Shown: piece after piece, positions 1 to 10,749 of the stretch
How positions within the stretch are numbered: position 1 is the first letter of the stretch
Layout of the letters: every line of letters begins with the position of its first letter
DNA from: Mesostigma viride
Taxonomy: Eukaryota > Streptophyta > Mesostigmatophyceae > Mesostigmatales > Mesostigmataceae
Assembly: GCA_009746045.1 (NCBI GenBank)
Contig: RPFO01000059.1
Coordinates: 1,805,716-1,869,715, forward strand
Length of the DNA: 64,000 bases
Reading direction: 5' to 3'
Notes under the pieces: generated by a model
What the model was told of the DNA's origin: nothing
Databases searched by the model: none
Seen by the model: the letters and a program-made list of their open reading frames with translations, nothing else
Program-made: the position numbers and the translations under genes

Positions 1-334
1 ACCACGTCCAACATGGTCACACAACCAGGGATTTTATTAGCATGCAACAGGTTGGTTACAGAGAATATATACAAATGTACAGCAACCTGTTAGAGCCAAC
101 ACTTGGGCTGCCCTTGCAGGGTCCATTCCATGAAGACCCAAGGCCCATTACAAAGTCCTTAAGACTCTTCTGCAGCTCCATGACAGAGCCAGGCGAAATT
201 CTCAGCCAGGGGAGTGACTCCACCCTGACCCCTGTCCAGCAGAGTGTGTCTGAACTCTGAAGGACCTGCTGTCAGCCACCACGTGGCTGCCCAGCCCACT
301 GGGATGCCTCCCACCTAGAGCAAGGCTGTTTGGT
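1..334 (-). other. Cop1 3' untranslated region
   Basis: No coding signal after the RNase H stop at 335. In Cop2 and Cop3 the equivalent region holds a tRNA T-arm-like block and a polypurine tract. Neither is seen here, so they probably lie before position 1. Confidence 0.5.
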
Positions 335-692
335 CTACTCTGGCCCTCCCCCCTTGGAGGCCATGAGCCCACGAAGCAAAGGGTATTGCAGCTCAGCCTT
401 CTCCTCCAGCTTGGTGAGAGCATCTGCAGGGTTGTCCACGCCAGCCACATGTTCAATGTTAGCTAAGCAAGACATTTCCTTGAGCAACAAATAATCAAGG
501 TCCCTGCTCCTGGCCAGCTGCCTGTGCACAAACTGCACCATGCCCATGCTGTCAGTTCTTACCAGTGTGTGCATCTGCAACCGACAGGAAGCCACTTGAC
601 ATAGCTGGTAAAATAGCTCCCTCAAGTAAAGAGCAGTATGAAGCCCTTCACAGATTGCCCTGCACTCAGCAATGTCACTGCTGGGAGTTACC
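335..692 (-). pseudogene. Cop1 RNase H C-terminal part
   Basis: Carries the end of the Copia-type RNase H, which removes the RNA strand of the RNA-DNA hybrid during reverse transcription. Visible motifs are RTDSMGMVQFVHRQ (third acidic residue), ARSRDLDYLLLKE, and the terminal NPADALTKL that corresponds to ADxxTK at the end of Copia pol. It is separated from the preceding RT/RNase H frame by a one-base shift near 692. Upstream of the first Met the frame still reads PSSDIAECRAICEGLHTALYL, so coding begins at the shift and not at that Met. Strongly similar to the same regions of Cop2 and Cop3 in this window. Confidence 0.75.
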
Positions 693-1596
693 CTGTTTGC
701 AACCGACTGTACCAGCAGACCAGAGAGGACTGTTCCTGCACCAGGGATATTAATGCTGCTGCACGGCCCCTGACCTCTGTGACCTTCCTACTATCCATAG
801 AACTGTCCACATAGAGCATCATGTCAAAAGGCCTGTACAAATCCAAAGGACCCAGCATGAGAGGGGGAGACATGCGAACAGCCTCTACCACTCTCTCAGC
901 ACCCACCTCAACCAGTTGGGAATCGGTCAACCGACTCAGTACCAACAGGTCAGGAGCACAAATGCTGGCCAGCCATGCCAACATACCTCGTATTGTTGCA
1001 CATCTGGCCTGGGTGATGGGCTCCTGCAAGGCATCTATGATCTGCTGAGGATAATCCTTACCACCCTCCAGCTGGATGGACCATGTACCCTGCTGATGGA
1101 CCAAGGTCGCCTGCATTCCACAAAACACCATGGGCTCATTCTCAACCATGTACTGGATCTTACCCAGTTCAAACCGTTTCTGGATCCTGGCCAGAGTCAA
1201 CTCTTGCCAAGTGGGATGGCCCAGGAGATGCAGATCATCACCATGCAGGGAGGCAAACGCTGGCAGCCCCTCATAGCTACCCTGAAACAGACAAGGATCA
1301 ACTGGAGAGACTGAGAGACCACAGACAGACCTGAGGTACTTCTCCAAGCTCTTCCTCCAGATGATGGGACTCGATCTAAGGCCTTCCACGCCTTTGAGAA
1401 TCCTCAAATACCTCGTCTTCAGCTCTGCCCTCCACACTGCAGGCACCTTAACAAAGAAAGGGGGTATTGTGCGCCAAGTATCCTGTGCTTCCTGCTGATC
1501 ACCCTTAAGAAAAGCCCTCTTGAAATCTACCAACACAGAGCTATAGGGTATCCCCTTCTGCAGAAAAGACAATAAATGCACAACAAAATCCTCCAT
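688..1596 (-). pseudogene. Cop1 reverse transcriptase core and RNase H N-terminal part
   Basis: Copia-type RT. Palm motifs in order: VLVDFKRAFLKGD (first catalytic Asp), LKGVEGLRSSPIIW, then ASLHGDDLHLLG at the place of the usual YVDD box. RNase H begins at MLYVDSSMDSRKVTEVRG (first Asp). The frame starts by a one-base shift from the upstream frame, which already contains the RT start (LMFVLKLKEVDG, ELYTPGMLHDTWR). It ends at SRLQTG followed by a stop, and RNase H continues one frame over near 692. The HGDD box is shared with both other Copia copies, so it is a family trait and not damage. Confidence 0.8.
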
Positions 1597-3920
1597 GTAT
1601 CATGCAGCATCCCTGGTGTGTAAAGCTCCTCATCTGCTAACTGTCCAGTGCCATGGTACTCAGTCACAACTGGTCTAACATGTGGCACCTGCACGCCATC
1701 TACCTCCTTGAGCTTGAGGACAAACATCAATCTGAGCAGCTGGTGATCCTCAGGGAGGACATCCACAGGCTCTGCACAGTTGGCAACTATCCACTCATGC
1801 CCAGAAGCAACAAAGCCAAGAGTCCATGCCTTAGCCATCTTGGGGCTTTGCATCATCTCCACTAGCTTGCGCCAAGGTACAGGACTCGTTCCTGGGATCT
1901 GGTACCTCTGCACACCCAACTCACGTGGGTCAAACGTAGTAGGGAGGATCAGCAGGTCCCCAGCAATGGGCTCCTTTGTATCAGGACCCTCTGCCTCTAG
2001 ACCCCTCACAGCCCTTACAGCCACACTAAGACCCTGGGAGTAGCGATATCTCTGCAAGGGAAGGCGGCCCTGCCCTTCTAATGCTAGCTCCTCAGAGGAT
2101 ATCCTCACCCCTGGTAAGCACAAGAAGTTCTGACCTAGAATGGCAGGCCCCTGATACCCTTCAACCACACTGAACGTGGTGGGCACCCCCAGGATAGGCA
2201 CACTCACTTCTCCCAAGATCTTCATGGACACATTCCCAGAGAAATCAGACACAGCTAGGCAGCTAGGGGATGACCACTGCAAGCCTGCAGCATCCTCTAC
2301 CCTTAGAATGGACACCTGTGAGTTGGTATCCACTTCTAGTGCTGGTGCCCCACATGACCCCCATCCCGTGAGCTTAGATACCTTGGGATCACGCTTGCTG
2401 TTCTGCAGAGCTCGAATGATGTCCGCCATAAGCAGCCCCCTGGACTGTGGTGCAGCCCTGGCCACCTCTGGCCTTGTGACAGACGTCTCAGCAGACTCCT
2501 GCTCACCCTCATCCATCCAGGACAGACCATAATCCAAGCATGGTGGGTTAGCATCTGCTGCCTGGCTCTCATCCTGCTCATCTCCCTCCAAGGGAGGATC
2601 AGGGCCGTCTTCAGGCCAGATTGCAGTTGGCCTTCTCTCCTTGACGTGAGCCCAGGATAGCCTGTACACGTGCTTGGGATTACTCTCCAAAGCCACCAGA
2701 CAAGAATGGTTAGCTTCCTCAACATGGGTTACCTGCCCATCTTGCCACTTGCCACGCTTGCCTGGTAATGACGGTTCCTTCCACATCCTGACCCTCAGTC
2801 CCACCTGGGGCCTCAGCATTTTCCAACCCTTGTCCTTACGCCTCAATCTGGAAAACACCCTGTCTGCCTTCTTCAGGCAGGCTGCCACCACGTCCTGTGA
2901 TAGCATACCAAACTGCAATGCCAGGGGAGAGACTGCCACACCATCATAGTAATAGGTTACCCTGTGGTTAAGCTGCTCCTCAATCCCCTTACACCAAGCT
3001 GCTTTCTCTAGAGCTGATGCCACAACAGGCACACTCCTAGCTGCTAGCACCACTGTTTTTACTTCACGTATAGATCTCTCTACAGCTCCCTGCTGCCCAT
3101 GGCATTCCCTAGGGACCACTACCAACTTACAAGGAAGCTGGTCAGCCAGCTTGATCAAGCAGTCAAACTGCAAGTCAGCTTGCACCTTGGTGTACACCCC
3201 AAAGCCTGGCAACAAAGACTGGAGACCCATCAACAGCTGATGCTCCTGCATTCCAGGAAGAATGGTCAGCAACCTATATCTGCTAAACCTATCCACCCCC
3301 ACCAACAGATACATGCCCCTGATGTGTTGGATGTCCACCTGGATATCCCCCCGCTCTCTAGCAGGTTCTCTGGCATGGGACTGTGGGAGGCGAACAGCAT
3401 TCTCCTGACAGACACAATTCTGAGCAGCTGCACTGCAGGCCTCTAGCAAAGGCTCCTTGCCAATCTTCCAAGCAAACATCTCTGCCTGCTTAGAGTGGCC
3501 AAAGATATGGTGTAGAGTGTTTCCAGCCTGAGCATAGCTCAACCCCCTGTCAGCCTGGCTGCACAGAGAGGAACGTGACAAAGACTGTGTGCTTGGGATA
3601 GCACGACCCACCTGCTGTTCTCTTGCTCCAGGGACCTCCTCCAAGGTAGCTCGGCTCCCAGAGCCAGCCCCGGTTCCCACAGAAGCTGCAGGTCCTTCCA
3701 GTCTGGCGGCTTGACTCCCAGAGTCAACCCCAACAACTGGAGACCCTGCACCTGCCACAGGCACAGGGAATTCCACTGCTGCAGCAGCGTTATTGCAATC
3801 ATTGAGTGGAAGCACCTCATCATTCCCAACCCCTTGCTGCTGCACAAGAGGGACACCCCCATTACTATGTACAACTGTTCGTCCCACTAGGGGTGATTGA
3901 CTATTTACAGGGGACAACAT
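1527..3920 (-). CDS. Cop1 pol: integrase, protease-like domain, start of RT
   Basis: Long open frame of 797 codons. Residues about 1-125 are a low-complexity linker. A zinc-binding H/C segment with HHIFGH and CVCQ follows, then the integrase triad: DIQVDIQHIRG (Asp), QADLQFD (Asp), and ECHGQQGAVERSIREVK (Glu). A GKWQDGQV segment marks the integrase C-terminal part. Next comes ALEVDTNSQVSIL with AILGQNFL about 75 residues later, the spacing and hydrophobic pattern of a retropepsin (DTG ... ILG), although the active site reads DTN. RT begins at LMFVLKLKEVDG. The frame is preceded in phase by the gag stop TGA at 3927-3929 with only CTT GAG between, so this is probably a readthrough product of gag. 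It ends by frameshift near 1575. Confidence 0.8.
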   Translation of the reverse strand: MLSPVNSQSPLVGRTVVHSNGGVPLVQQQGVGNDEVLPLNDCNNAAAAVEFPVPVAGAGSPVVGVDSGSQAARLEGPAASVGTGAGSGSRATLEEVPGAREQQVGRAIPSTQSLSRSSLCSQADRGLSYAQAGNTLHHIFGHSKQAEMFAWKIGKEPLLEACSAAAQNCVCQENAVRLPQSHAREPARERGDIQVDIQHIRGMYLLVGVDRFSRYRLLTILPGMQEHQLLMGLQSLLPGFGVYTKVQADLQFDCLIKLADQLPCKLVVVPRECHGQQGAVERSIREVKTVVLAARSVPVVASALEKAAWCKGIEEQLNHRVTYYYDGVAVSPLALQFGMLSQDVVAACLKKADRVFSRLRRKDKGWKMLRPQVGLRVRMWKEPSLPGKRGKWQDGQVTHVEEANHSCLVALESNPKHVYRLSWAHVKERRPTAIWPEDGPDPPLEGDEQDESQAADANPPCLDYGLSWMDEGEQESAETSVTRPEVARAAPQSRGLLMADIIRALQNSKRDPKVSKLTGWGSCGAPALEVDTNSQVSILRVEDAAGLQWSSPSCLAVSDFSGNVSMKILGEVSVPILGVPTTFSVVEGYQGPAILGQNFLCLPGVRISSEELALEGQGRLPLQRYRYSQGLSVAVRAVRGLEAEGPDTKEPIAGDLLILPTTFDPRELGVQRYQIPGTSPVPWRKLVEMMQSPKMAKAWTLGFVASGHEWIVANCAEPVDVLPEDHQLLRLMFVLKLKEVDGVQVPHVRPVVTEYHGTGQLADEELYTPGMLHDTWRILLCIYCLFCRRGYPIALCW

Positions 3921-3926
3921 CTCAAG

Positions 3927-4684
3927 TCATGGCTTACCCACCTGGCCAGAGCCTGCTCCAGCAGACTTGGCCTGGTCTGGGCAGTCACGTCGCCAATGAC
4001 CCGTCCTGCCACATCCAAAGCACTTGTCATCCTTCCCAGCAGCAGCCTTCTTCAGGCCACCCTGGTTCTGGCTGCTCTGACTGGCCTGGGTGCCCTGGCC
4101 CTGGCTCTTGCCTTGCCCTTGGCCACCCTTGTTCTGCTGACCACCCTGGTGACCACCAGCCTGCTGCTGACCCTTGCCTTTGGATCCCTGCTGCTGGCCC
4201 TTGCCACCCTGGTTACCATTCTGCCTGCGCCTGTTAGCCCTCTGACGCCTACTAGGTCTGGTTTCTCCCTGAGCACCCTGCCCAGGGGCGTCACCATGGA
4301 CCTGATGAGCGGAGGCTGAAGGGGCACCAGTCACCTGGATTGCCTTGCAAGCAGCATTGTCAGATGGACGGATATTGAAAATAACCTTTTGCAAGGCTGG
4401 CCACGTCCCATCTGTCTGATCAGCAAACATCCTAGCTGCATTTCTCCCATCCACACTCAGCCCCATGCGATCCAGGAAGTAATCTGCCACTGCTCTATCA
4501 GTCAGATTGAAGCCATGCTTGGCCCCCTTCTCCCTGATGCGTGTGAGCCGCTGCAGCTCCTCAGCTATTGTGCCCTTGATCTCAAAGGTATCATAGCTGA
4601 GCTTATAGTGATTAGTGAGGTTGAGTACCTTATCAGAAAACTCCTGACGTAGGCCCTCTAGGAACTGAGACCAAGTCAGCTTGT
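3927..4684 (-). CDS. Cop1 gag, C-terminal part with zinc knuckle
   Basis: Nucleocapsid part of gag. After an alpha-helical capsid segment (ADYFLDRMG, WPALQKVIFNIRPSD) there is a basic Q/G-rich stretch and one CCHC knuckle, CFGCGRTGHWRRDCP. The frame is open upstream of the first Met to about 4684, where a one-base shift breaks it from the N-terminal part. It ends GKP-TGA, and the next codons (CTT GAG ATG) run directly into the pol frame in the same phase. Cop3 shows the same in-frame TGA-CT arrangement. Confidence 0.75.
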
Positions 4685-5274
4685 CCTTGACAGCTGCCTA
4701 GCCTTGTCCCTCACCCGCTCACTTGAATCCCTATTAGTCGTGGATGTGTGGAATACCTGCACAAGGTTGACAGTGGGATCTACAGAGCATGAAACTAGCT
4801 CCATATCCTCCAACCACTTGTCTAGCTCTTCCTGTCCCACAGGAGGCTTGAGAGGCTTCTGGCCATTCATCACAGCCACAGCACTCATATGAGGTCTAGT
4901 CCCAGGCAAAGCACGAGGGTCACTGCCAATGACAGCAGCTCCTACTGGTGCTAATGGCGCAGGAACATAGCTGCAGGAACACCAGACGGAGGCACACATG
5001 GTCTCTTACCAGGTGCTTGCCGTTCAGCATCATTCTGGCCCTCCCCCGTCAGCACCACGCCGTCGGTTGGCCACCCTGCACGCTCCTCCCCTTGTGCCAC
5101 CTCTTTCCTCTTCCGGTTGGATGCCCTCCTGCCATTGACGCCCTCTGCCGTTGGGATTGCCTGTCCCTCTGGCACGACGTTGGCGGGGCCTCCCGTGTCT
5201 GCCCTTGCCTCACCCCCGCCATCCTCCGCTCCCGCCCCGCTCCCGCTGCCGCCCCCGCGCGTGTTACGAAGCAT
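4676..5274 (-). pseudogene. Cop1 gag, N-terminal part
   Basis: Two overlapping frames together look like the gag N-terminus: a G/A/E-rich start (MLRNTRGGGSG from 5274), then after a shift near 4960 the segment VGAAVIGSDPRALPGTRPH and a helical part (EELDKWLEDMELVSCSV, VNLVQVFHTSTTNRDSSERV). A second shift near 4685 leads to the zinc-knuckle part. No known domain is recognised here; assignment rests on position between the extra ORF and the CCHC motif. Confidence 0.5.
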
Positions 5275-5336
5275 TATAGAATACCACAGAAAACACACGC
5301 AGATATGGCTGCTGGAACCCTCTCAGGCTCACGCAC

Positions 5337-6464
5337 TTACTCCAGACGAGGCCGCCTCCTGGCTTGCACTCGCCTGCCCCTCCTCACGGTCTGGACGCTG
5401 CTCAACACCCTCAGCAACCGGGTGGCTGCTGCTGCCTCTGCGACAATCTGGAGGTCTGGGTTAAACTCTCCCAGCACGCAGGTCACAGGTCGCCCGTCTT
5501 CCTTGCGTTCGACTGGATGTTGTGTCTCACCTGGGTTGCGATGCCAAGCAAGATCGCGTACCCACCGCTTACCGCCGCCGACAAGCTCGTTCTGCTCGCC
5601 TCGGCCGTAACGATCATACTCGTGAGTCACCTCACGAGGGATATGCAGATCAGCTCTCTGCCTTGCCTCGTAGGTCTCGGTAGTGCCGTCGCCCTCGTTT
5701 ATCTGCTGGGCTGAGCGCTTGACGGAGCCCTCTGGCTTGTCAGTCCACTCAAAATGGACGTCTTCAGGCGTCTTCTCGACCCCTGTGACAATCTCCACCT
5801 CCGGACCCCACGCAGTGGTGGTTTCCGGCCTCGGTGTATCAAGCCTGGAGTACACTCCGAAAGGCTGCGTGGTAATATAGAACCTGTCTGCGTACCCTCT
5901 CGACTCTTGCAAAAGGACAGCAACAAGATTCTCAATGGTTTGGGCAAATACCTCCGCCGTGCTCCAAGGATTCACCGCCTCCCGAGCACGCGCGTTCCGG
6001 ATGATGTCGGCGTCTGGTACCCCCTCTCCTAGCACTGCTGTCGCCACCCAGTGGTTGAACAGTCTGGTGCTGCCGAGCGCTGTTGCCACGATCTGGCTAA
6101 GCGCCTCCCTGGCTAGGTCGAGACCGGCAAGCGTGATATGGGCGCCCTGATAAGCGACCTCCACACGATTAGCAGTTTCAGCTAGCGCGTCACGAATGCG
6201 CACCAACTCTTCCACCGCCACTCGCCCCGTCTCACCTGGAGAAATCACGACGCGAGCCCGTTGTATAATCGGGTCCGCCGCCGCTGGCCTGCTGCCTCCC
6301 CCACTCACCGCCACCCACCCCTCTTCTGCCAAGTGCCTCGCTACGTAGGCCGCTTGCACGAATGTTGGAGCGTTTGCTTGGTTACGGTAGGGGAAAAACG
6401 CTTGCGCGTCTCTCTGCTCGTTCGCCTCACCAGCACCGTGGCTGCTTGACGATGAACCAGACAT
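5337..6464 (-). CDS. Cop1 ORF0, unknown protein upstream of gag
   Basis: An intact frame of about 375 codons between the 5' leader and gag, same strand. It may start at 6464 (MSGSSSSSHGAG) or six codons earlier at 6482. The middle is helical and Ala/Val-rich (RVAVEELVRIRDALAETANR, EALSQIVATALGSTRLFNHW); the C-terminal third is charged and ends Arg-rich. No signal peptide, membrane segment or catalytic motif is visible. Cop3 also has an ORF here (11639-12424), but I see no clear residue-level similarity. It could be an extended matrix-like part of gag or an acquired accessory gene. Function unknown. Confidence 0.6.
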   Translation of the reverse strand: MSGSSSSSHGAGEANEQRDAQAFFPYRNQANAPTFVQAAYVARHLAEEGWVAVSGGGSRPAAADPIIQRARVVISPGETGRVAVEELVRIRDALAETANRVEVAYQGAHITLAGLDLAREALSQIVATALGSTRLFNHWVATAVLGEGVPDADIIRNARAREAVNPWSTAEVFAQTIENLVAVLLQESRGYADRFYITTQPFGVYSRLDTPRPETTTAWGPEVEIVTGVEKTPEDVHFEWTDKPEGSVKRSAQQINEGDGTTETYEARQRADLHIPREVTHEYDRYGRGEQNELVGGGKRWVRDLAWHRNPGETQHPVERKEDGRPVTCVLGEFNPDLQIVAEAAAATRLLRVLSSVQTVRRGRRVQARRRPRLE

Positions 6465-6482
6465 GAAAGCGCTTGGAAGCAA

Positions 6483-7045
6483 TAGTACGATTTGCGCAGC
6501 AACTCGTCAGCAGAGCTTGTGAGCTCCTGGTCCTTGCCGGCTGGAATGACCCTAGGCTGCTGGCTAGCAACCTTTATCCTCACACCAGGCCTACGACCCT
6601 CGATAGGCTCGCCACTCGTCGTGACGACCAAGGTTCGTGTGTGAAGACGCTCGTTGCCTCGTTGAGCCTCGAGCTATATGCAACCTCGTTCCATCCTTGT
6701 TCCTCGGTCATGAGCAACGCTGGGCAACGCTACATTGCCAGAGCCTCGTATCGCTGCCCTGCATCCTCGTTGCATGAGCATACAGGAATCTCTGGCTATC
6801 CTGTGTCTAGGACAGCACAGTACCTGCCACAGTCCTGCAAGGACTTACATCCTTGCAGACCTGCTGGCTGGCTACTGGCTTCTACTAGCCACAGTACCGT
6901 TGAGCCCTCAGTACACTGTGTCCCAGTCACGTGAGAGTACAGGCTAAGCCTGTGCAGGCACGGCCTGCCACGTGTCCTGTCCACTATGCCCTGAGTGTGC
7001 CCCGCCCTCGCCCACCGGTCGGCAGTACTTCGGGACTTGATAACT
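6483..7045 (-). other. Cop1 leader and probable 5' LTR, boundaries unresolved
   Basis: No convincing coding sequence. By position it should contain the 5' LTR and primer site of Cop1, but without the 3' LTR for comparison I cannot place its ends. Confidence 0.35.
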
Positions 7046-7533
7046 TTCTAGTCCCTTGTCTGTTCTAGGCGGTTGACACGGCGTTGGAAAGGTCTCCTCA
7101 ACCTGCATCCATCTAGCACATTGGTGCCCCAATATGCTAACTGATGCAGCACCTCATCCTCCTGCAGGTGACTAGTGACTAGATGCTTGGATGACAGAAC
7201 ATCAGCCACAGGCGTACGTGACTTTCCCTTGATCTCAGCTGCCAAACCCCTGGACTTGGACAGCATCCCTGGCTCCAGTATCCATTTCCTGGGCCTCCCC
7301 CTCCCCCTCTTGTGATTCTCTGCTCTTGGCTGCATTGTGGGAGTGGACTGGCTACCAACAGAACCCCCCCTAGGACTGCCTTGCAGTGACTGGCCACCCA
7401 CCTGGACGCCTGTCAACCCTGGGACAGAGCCCTGGTCAATGAGCATCTCGTGACTAGAACTAGCCTCTACAGGGGGTGGACCCAGCTGGGAGGTTTGCTG
7501 ACTAGCTGTCTGTGCTCTAGTGACAGCACCACA
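7046..7533 (-). pseudogene. Copia pol linker fragment with AT-hook-like motif
   Basis: Open minus-strand frame running out of the Cop2 LTR. It is low-complexity, rich in Q/S/G, with the basic motif HKRGRGRPRKW resembling an AT-hook, then SRGLAAEIKGKSRTPVADV and VLHQLAYWGTNVLDG. The last part resembles the linker before the protease-like domain in Cop1 and Cop3 (for example KVAKLRWHGNLGLD), so I read it as a piece of another Copia copy trapped between Cop1 and Cop2. The similarity is weak; an unrelated origin is possible. Confidence 0.4.
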
Positions 7534-8167
7534 AGTTAAAGAAACTGTGGCTGAACTGTGGTTCAGCCTGCACTGATTAATATCTACAGAGGAAGTAGTT
7601 ATATTAATCAATAGGTTTACGTTGCTGGTTATGTCCAGATACCAGCACAGAATGCACGAGGCACGTGAGAACGGTCGCCGAAGGTGCGAGGACACAGGTG
7701 CAGGGAAAGTGGTGCTACCAAGTGGCAGCGCCCTGCTCGTTATATACTAATTGTGACGCAGTCACATCCAGATGACTGATAGGACATGGATCATCTCACA
7801 ATATTGCTGTCCTTCACTCTGGACCGGCAGATCTCGACTCGTTATCCATAAATAGTCACATCAATGTCCTGTCGCACAAGTCCTGTCACTATTTGTTACG
7901 TCTAATCCATAGCATTGAATAGACCGCAGTGTCGGAGACTAAATGTCCTATCGTACACTGTGACAAGACGCCGTATGCCACGCGTCACTTGAAGAACCAC
8001 CGTAGAATCACCGAATCCAAGTAGAATGTAGTAGAACAGTATCTTGCTCATATCTCGAGCAATACTCATAAGAATGAACCCGTTTCTGGATTGTAGTAAC
8101 CGGAAGTAGAATCTCTACAAGCTAAGTAGCTTAGTAGAATAATATTGCTTGCCAGGCAATATTAACT
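7534..8167 (-). repeat. Cop2 3' LTR
   Basis: About 634 bp, repeated at 62775-63406 with few differences (small indels near 7640 and 7785). On the + strand it starts AGTTAAAG and ends TATTAACT, so the LTR ends are AGTT/AACT and not TG/CA. A purine-rich tract on the minus strand (aaagggctggag) abuts it at 8168, as expected of a 3' LTR. Confidence 0.85.
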
Positions 8168-8951
8168 CCAGCCCTTTCTTCTCTTTTAGAGCTTGGACGT
8201 AACAGCCATATTAACTCCAGCCCTTTCTTTCTTTTAGAGCTGTTAGGCTTGGCAACACATATATAGAACAACATGCATAGCACTTGACATCCCTCCCAGC
8301 TCTCTGTAGTCTCTGCTCGGGATTAATCAAGCACCAGATCACAACACATCTCAGCCATGACGAATTACAATGAATTCCCTATCCATTGGAAGTAGAAAGC
8401 CAAGTGTTTGGAATAGCAGCTTGTGGCTAACCAGAATAATGACCAAAATGGAATCATCACCATAATGGCTCCTGATAATTGGAACCCCACAAGTTACCCA
8501 CAAGACCTTATCAGGTAGACATTGATAGTTATCAGAACTGGCGCCCACCATGGACTGAGAAATAGCACATCACAGAATATACTAAGCACATGACAAACTA
8601 CCTTCCTCTGTCTGGGACAAAACTAGGAGGACCTGTCGCCACCTCACCAGCAAGGTTGATGGGCCAGCCAATCCGGGAAAATCCGCCTCCAGATAAGCAG
8701 CCCCAGGGAATCGAACCCTGCCCTATAAAATCCCTTTGGTTGAGACAAACCTCAAATTGAGGACAAACCCCCAACCAACATCATGCTCCATGACTGAGCA
8801 TTACATAGAATACAGTATTATACATATATGTACACAGAGTATTACTGCCCTCAGAGCATCACAGCTCTCAGCATAACAGAGCCCAGCTCTATGTTAGCTC
8901 TTCTCACCCAATCAGTCACCAAACTCAAAGCTCAAACTGGAATTGCTCAAC
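8168..8951 (-). other. Cop2 3' UTR with duplicated polypurine tract and T-arm-like block
   Basis: Next to the LTR, the LTR-edge/polypurine segment is duplicated (8160-8193 and 8208-8241). At 8703-8734 the minus strand reads tttatagggcagggttcgat followed by tccctgg, a tRNA B-box-like motif (GGTTCGATTCC) also found in the Cop3 3' UTR. No coding sequence recognised. Confidence 0.55.
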
Positions 8952-10419
8952 TCACACAGAGGAGCTCATCAGCTTATAAAGAAGCTTGTATTGCTCAGGA
9001 GACTTGTGAGGCAACTTGGTCAAGGCATCAGCAGGATTTTCAGAACCTGGAAGATGTTGAATATCTACCAGACCTGCCAACTCCTTCAACAGGAGATAAT
9101 CCAGATCTCTGCTTCTGGCCAACTGCTTGTGCACAAACTGGACCATGCCCATGTTATCTGAAAGTATCAAGGTCTCCAGCTGAAGAGTATGAGGAGTCAC
9201 TGAAGCCATAGCTAGCAACAGCTCCTTGATGTACAAACTGGACTGAATCCCTTCACAAATGGCTCTGCACTCAGAGACATCTGAACTCACAGCAACCCTT
9301 CTTTGAAGACGACTGTACCAGCCAGGCCACAAGACTATAGGCCTATGTTGTTGAAGCACAAACAAGCCAGCTGACCTGCCTCTGACCTTAGAAACTTGCC
9401 TGCTATCCATGGAGCTATCAACATAGATATCCAAGGAAAATGGCAAAGACAAATCAATCCCAGCTAAAGTAATACCAGGAGACTTGTTAACATGTGCAAT
9501 AATCTGGGAAGGCTCCTCCAGAATCAGCACATCATCAGGGGATCTGCTATGGACCATCATGTCAGGCCCACAAATGCTGCCATACCAGGCCAACTTGCCT
9601 TTCAGCTCAGGTGCAATGGATGACGTCATGACCTCTGGAACAGATTGAAGAATGGTACTCTTGTAGTTATTGCCCGCCTGCAACTTGATCAGCCACTGAC
9701 TCCCCTCCTGAACCAATGTAGCCTGCATTCCACAGAACGTGACAGCCTCTCCAGGCTTCTGCCACAATTCTTTTCCCAAAGGAAATGCATCATTAATGAT
9801 GGGCACAAACTGACTCAACCACTTAGTGGGAGCAATCAAGTGCAAGTCATCACCATGCAGGCTAGCATATACAGGTAAATCATGCCACCTACCCGGCAAT
9901 AAACATGGGTCCACAGATGACACCTTCAACCCACAGTGCTTAGTCAAGAAGTCTTCCAGGGTGAGCCTCCAAATGATGGGACTGGACCTGAGACCTTCTA
10001 GACCCTTCAAAATCAGCAGGTAGCTTGACTGAAGCTCTGCCTGCCAGGCTACAGGAACTGGCACATGAAATGGAGTTTCACAATGCCACACCTGCTGAGC
10101 CACACTGGGATCACCCTTCAGAAATGCTCTCTTGAAATCTAGCAGAACTGAAGACATATCAGCACCCTGGTTCAGCATACCGACATACAGGCACAATAAA
10201 ATACGCCATGTATCATGTAGCATCCCAGGTGTATACAACTCCTCGCCCAGAAGATCCCCAGTACCACGGTATTCATTGAGAACTGGACGCACATGGGGAA
10301 TAGACACCCCCTCCACCTCCTTCTGCTTGATGACGAATCTGAGCTTCAACCCTGACAGTACTGTATGGGGGAACTTCATTCACAGGCTGACAGCAGTCAA
10401 ACTGCAACCACTCCTCGCC
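8952..10419 (-). CDS. Cop2 reverse transcriptase and RNase H
   Basis: The cleanest RT-RNase H frame of the Copia family here, 475 codons from 10379 to 8952. RT motifs: LRFVIKQKEVEG, ELYTPGMLHDTWRILL, VLLDFKRAFLKGD (Asp), LKGLEGLRSSPIIWR, ASLHGDDLHLI (catalytic box HGDD), CGMQATLV. RNase H: IYVDSSMDSRQ (Asp), SSDVSECRAICEGI (Glu), LSDNMGMVQFVHKQ (Asp), ENPADALTKL (end). Homology continues upstream of the Met to about 10419 one frame over (CCQPVNEVPP), so the N-terminus is shifted and then truncated at the palindromic element. Would copy element RNA into cDNA if expressed with an intact gag. Confidence 0.85.
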
Positions 10420-10551
10420 GGTATCTATTCCGCGTTAACTTCACGTGAACGTGGCGCGGAATTGATACCGGCGAGTGGTTTTCGCCGGATAAATAGTGAC
10501 GGACCTAATTGCCCAAGTGGCAAAAAGGTTCCGTCACTATTTGTAATAACT
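10412..10551. repeat. PAL1 left outer palindrome, truncated
   Basis: Right half and centre of the P unit, ending ttgtaataact. The left arm is missing at the junction with Cop2 RT. Confidence 0.65.
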
Positions 10552-10749
10552 AAAACGTCGTAGTGTGGGGGCCGATATCTATCATACCGCTGATGCCTAC
10601 TGCAGTACCGAATCTCGCCTTAACGATATTCCAACCGGGCATATTTTCCCTTCTGGCACTTTCGTTTGGCCTTCTGGTATCAATTCCTTCCGGTATTCGG
10701 AAATACCCGTGTCACCACAGGGATTCGAACCCCCGACTTACGAGGTCTT
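10552..10749 (-). repeat. PAL1 spacer with tRNA T-arm-like (B box) motif
   Basis: Minus strand begins aagacctcgtaagtcggggg, then ttcgaatccctg, matching the RNA polymerase III B box GGTTCGANTCC. It is inverted relative to 59572-59768. Only a 3'-half-like tRNA piece is visible; no full cloverleaf. Confidence 0.5.

Larger units (their letters stand above)
1..7045 (-). mobile_element. Cop1: divergent Ty1/Copia retrotransposon, 3' end cut by window
   Basis: Reading right to left on the minus strand: unresolved 5' LTR/leader, an extra ORF, gag with a zinc knuckle, integrase, a protease-like segment, reverse transcriptase and RNase H, then about 330 bp of 3' UTR to the window edge. The 3' LTR is not in the window. 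I could not fix the 5' LTR; 7045 is chosen because the + strand there reads TTGATAACT, resembling the AACT-type LTR edge of Cop2 and Cop3. At least four frameshifts (near 4960, 4685, 1575 and 692) show that it is inactive or mis-assembled. Confidence 0.75.

Noticed and set aside
3700..3760. VDSGSQAARL in Cop1 before the integrase as a protease active site
   Set aside because: Sits in low-complexity sequence with no following ILG-type motif and has no counterpart in Cop3.
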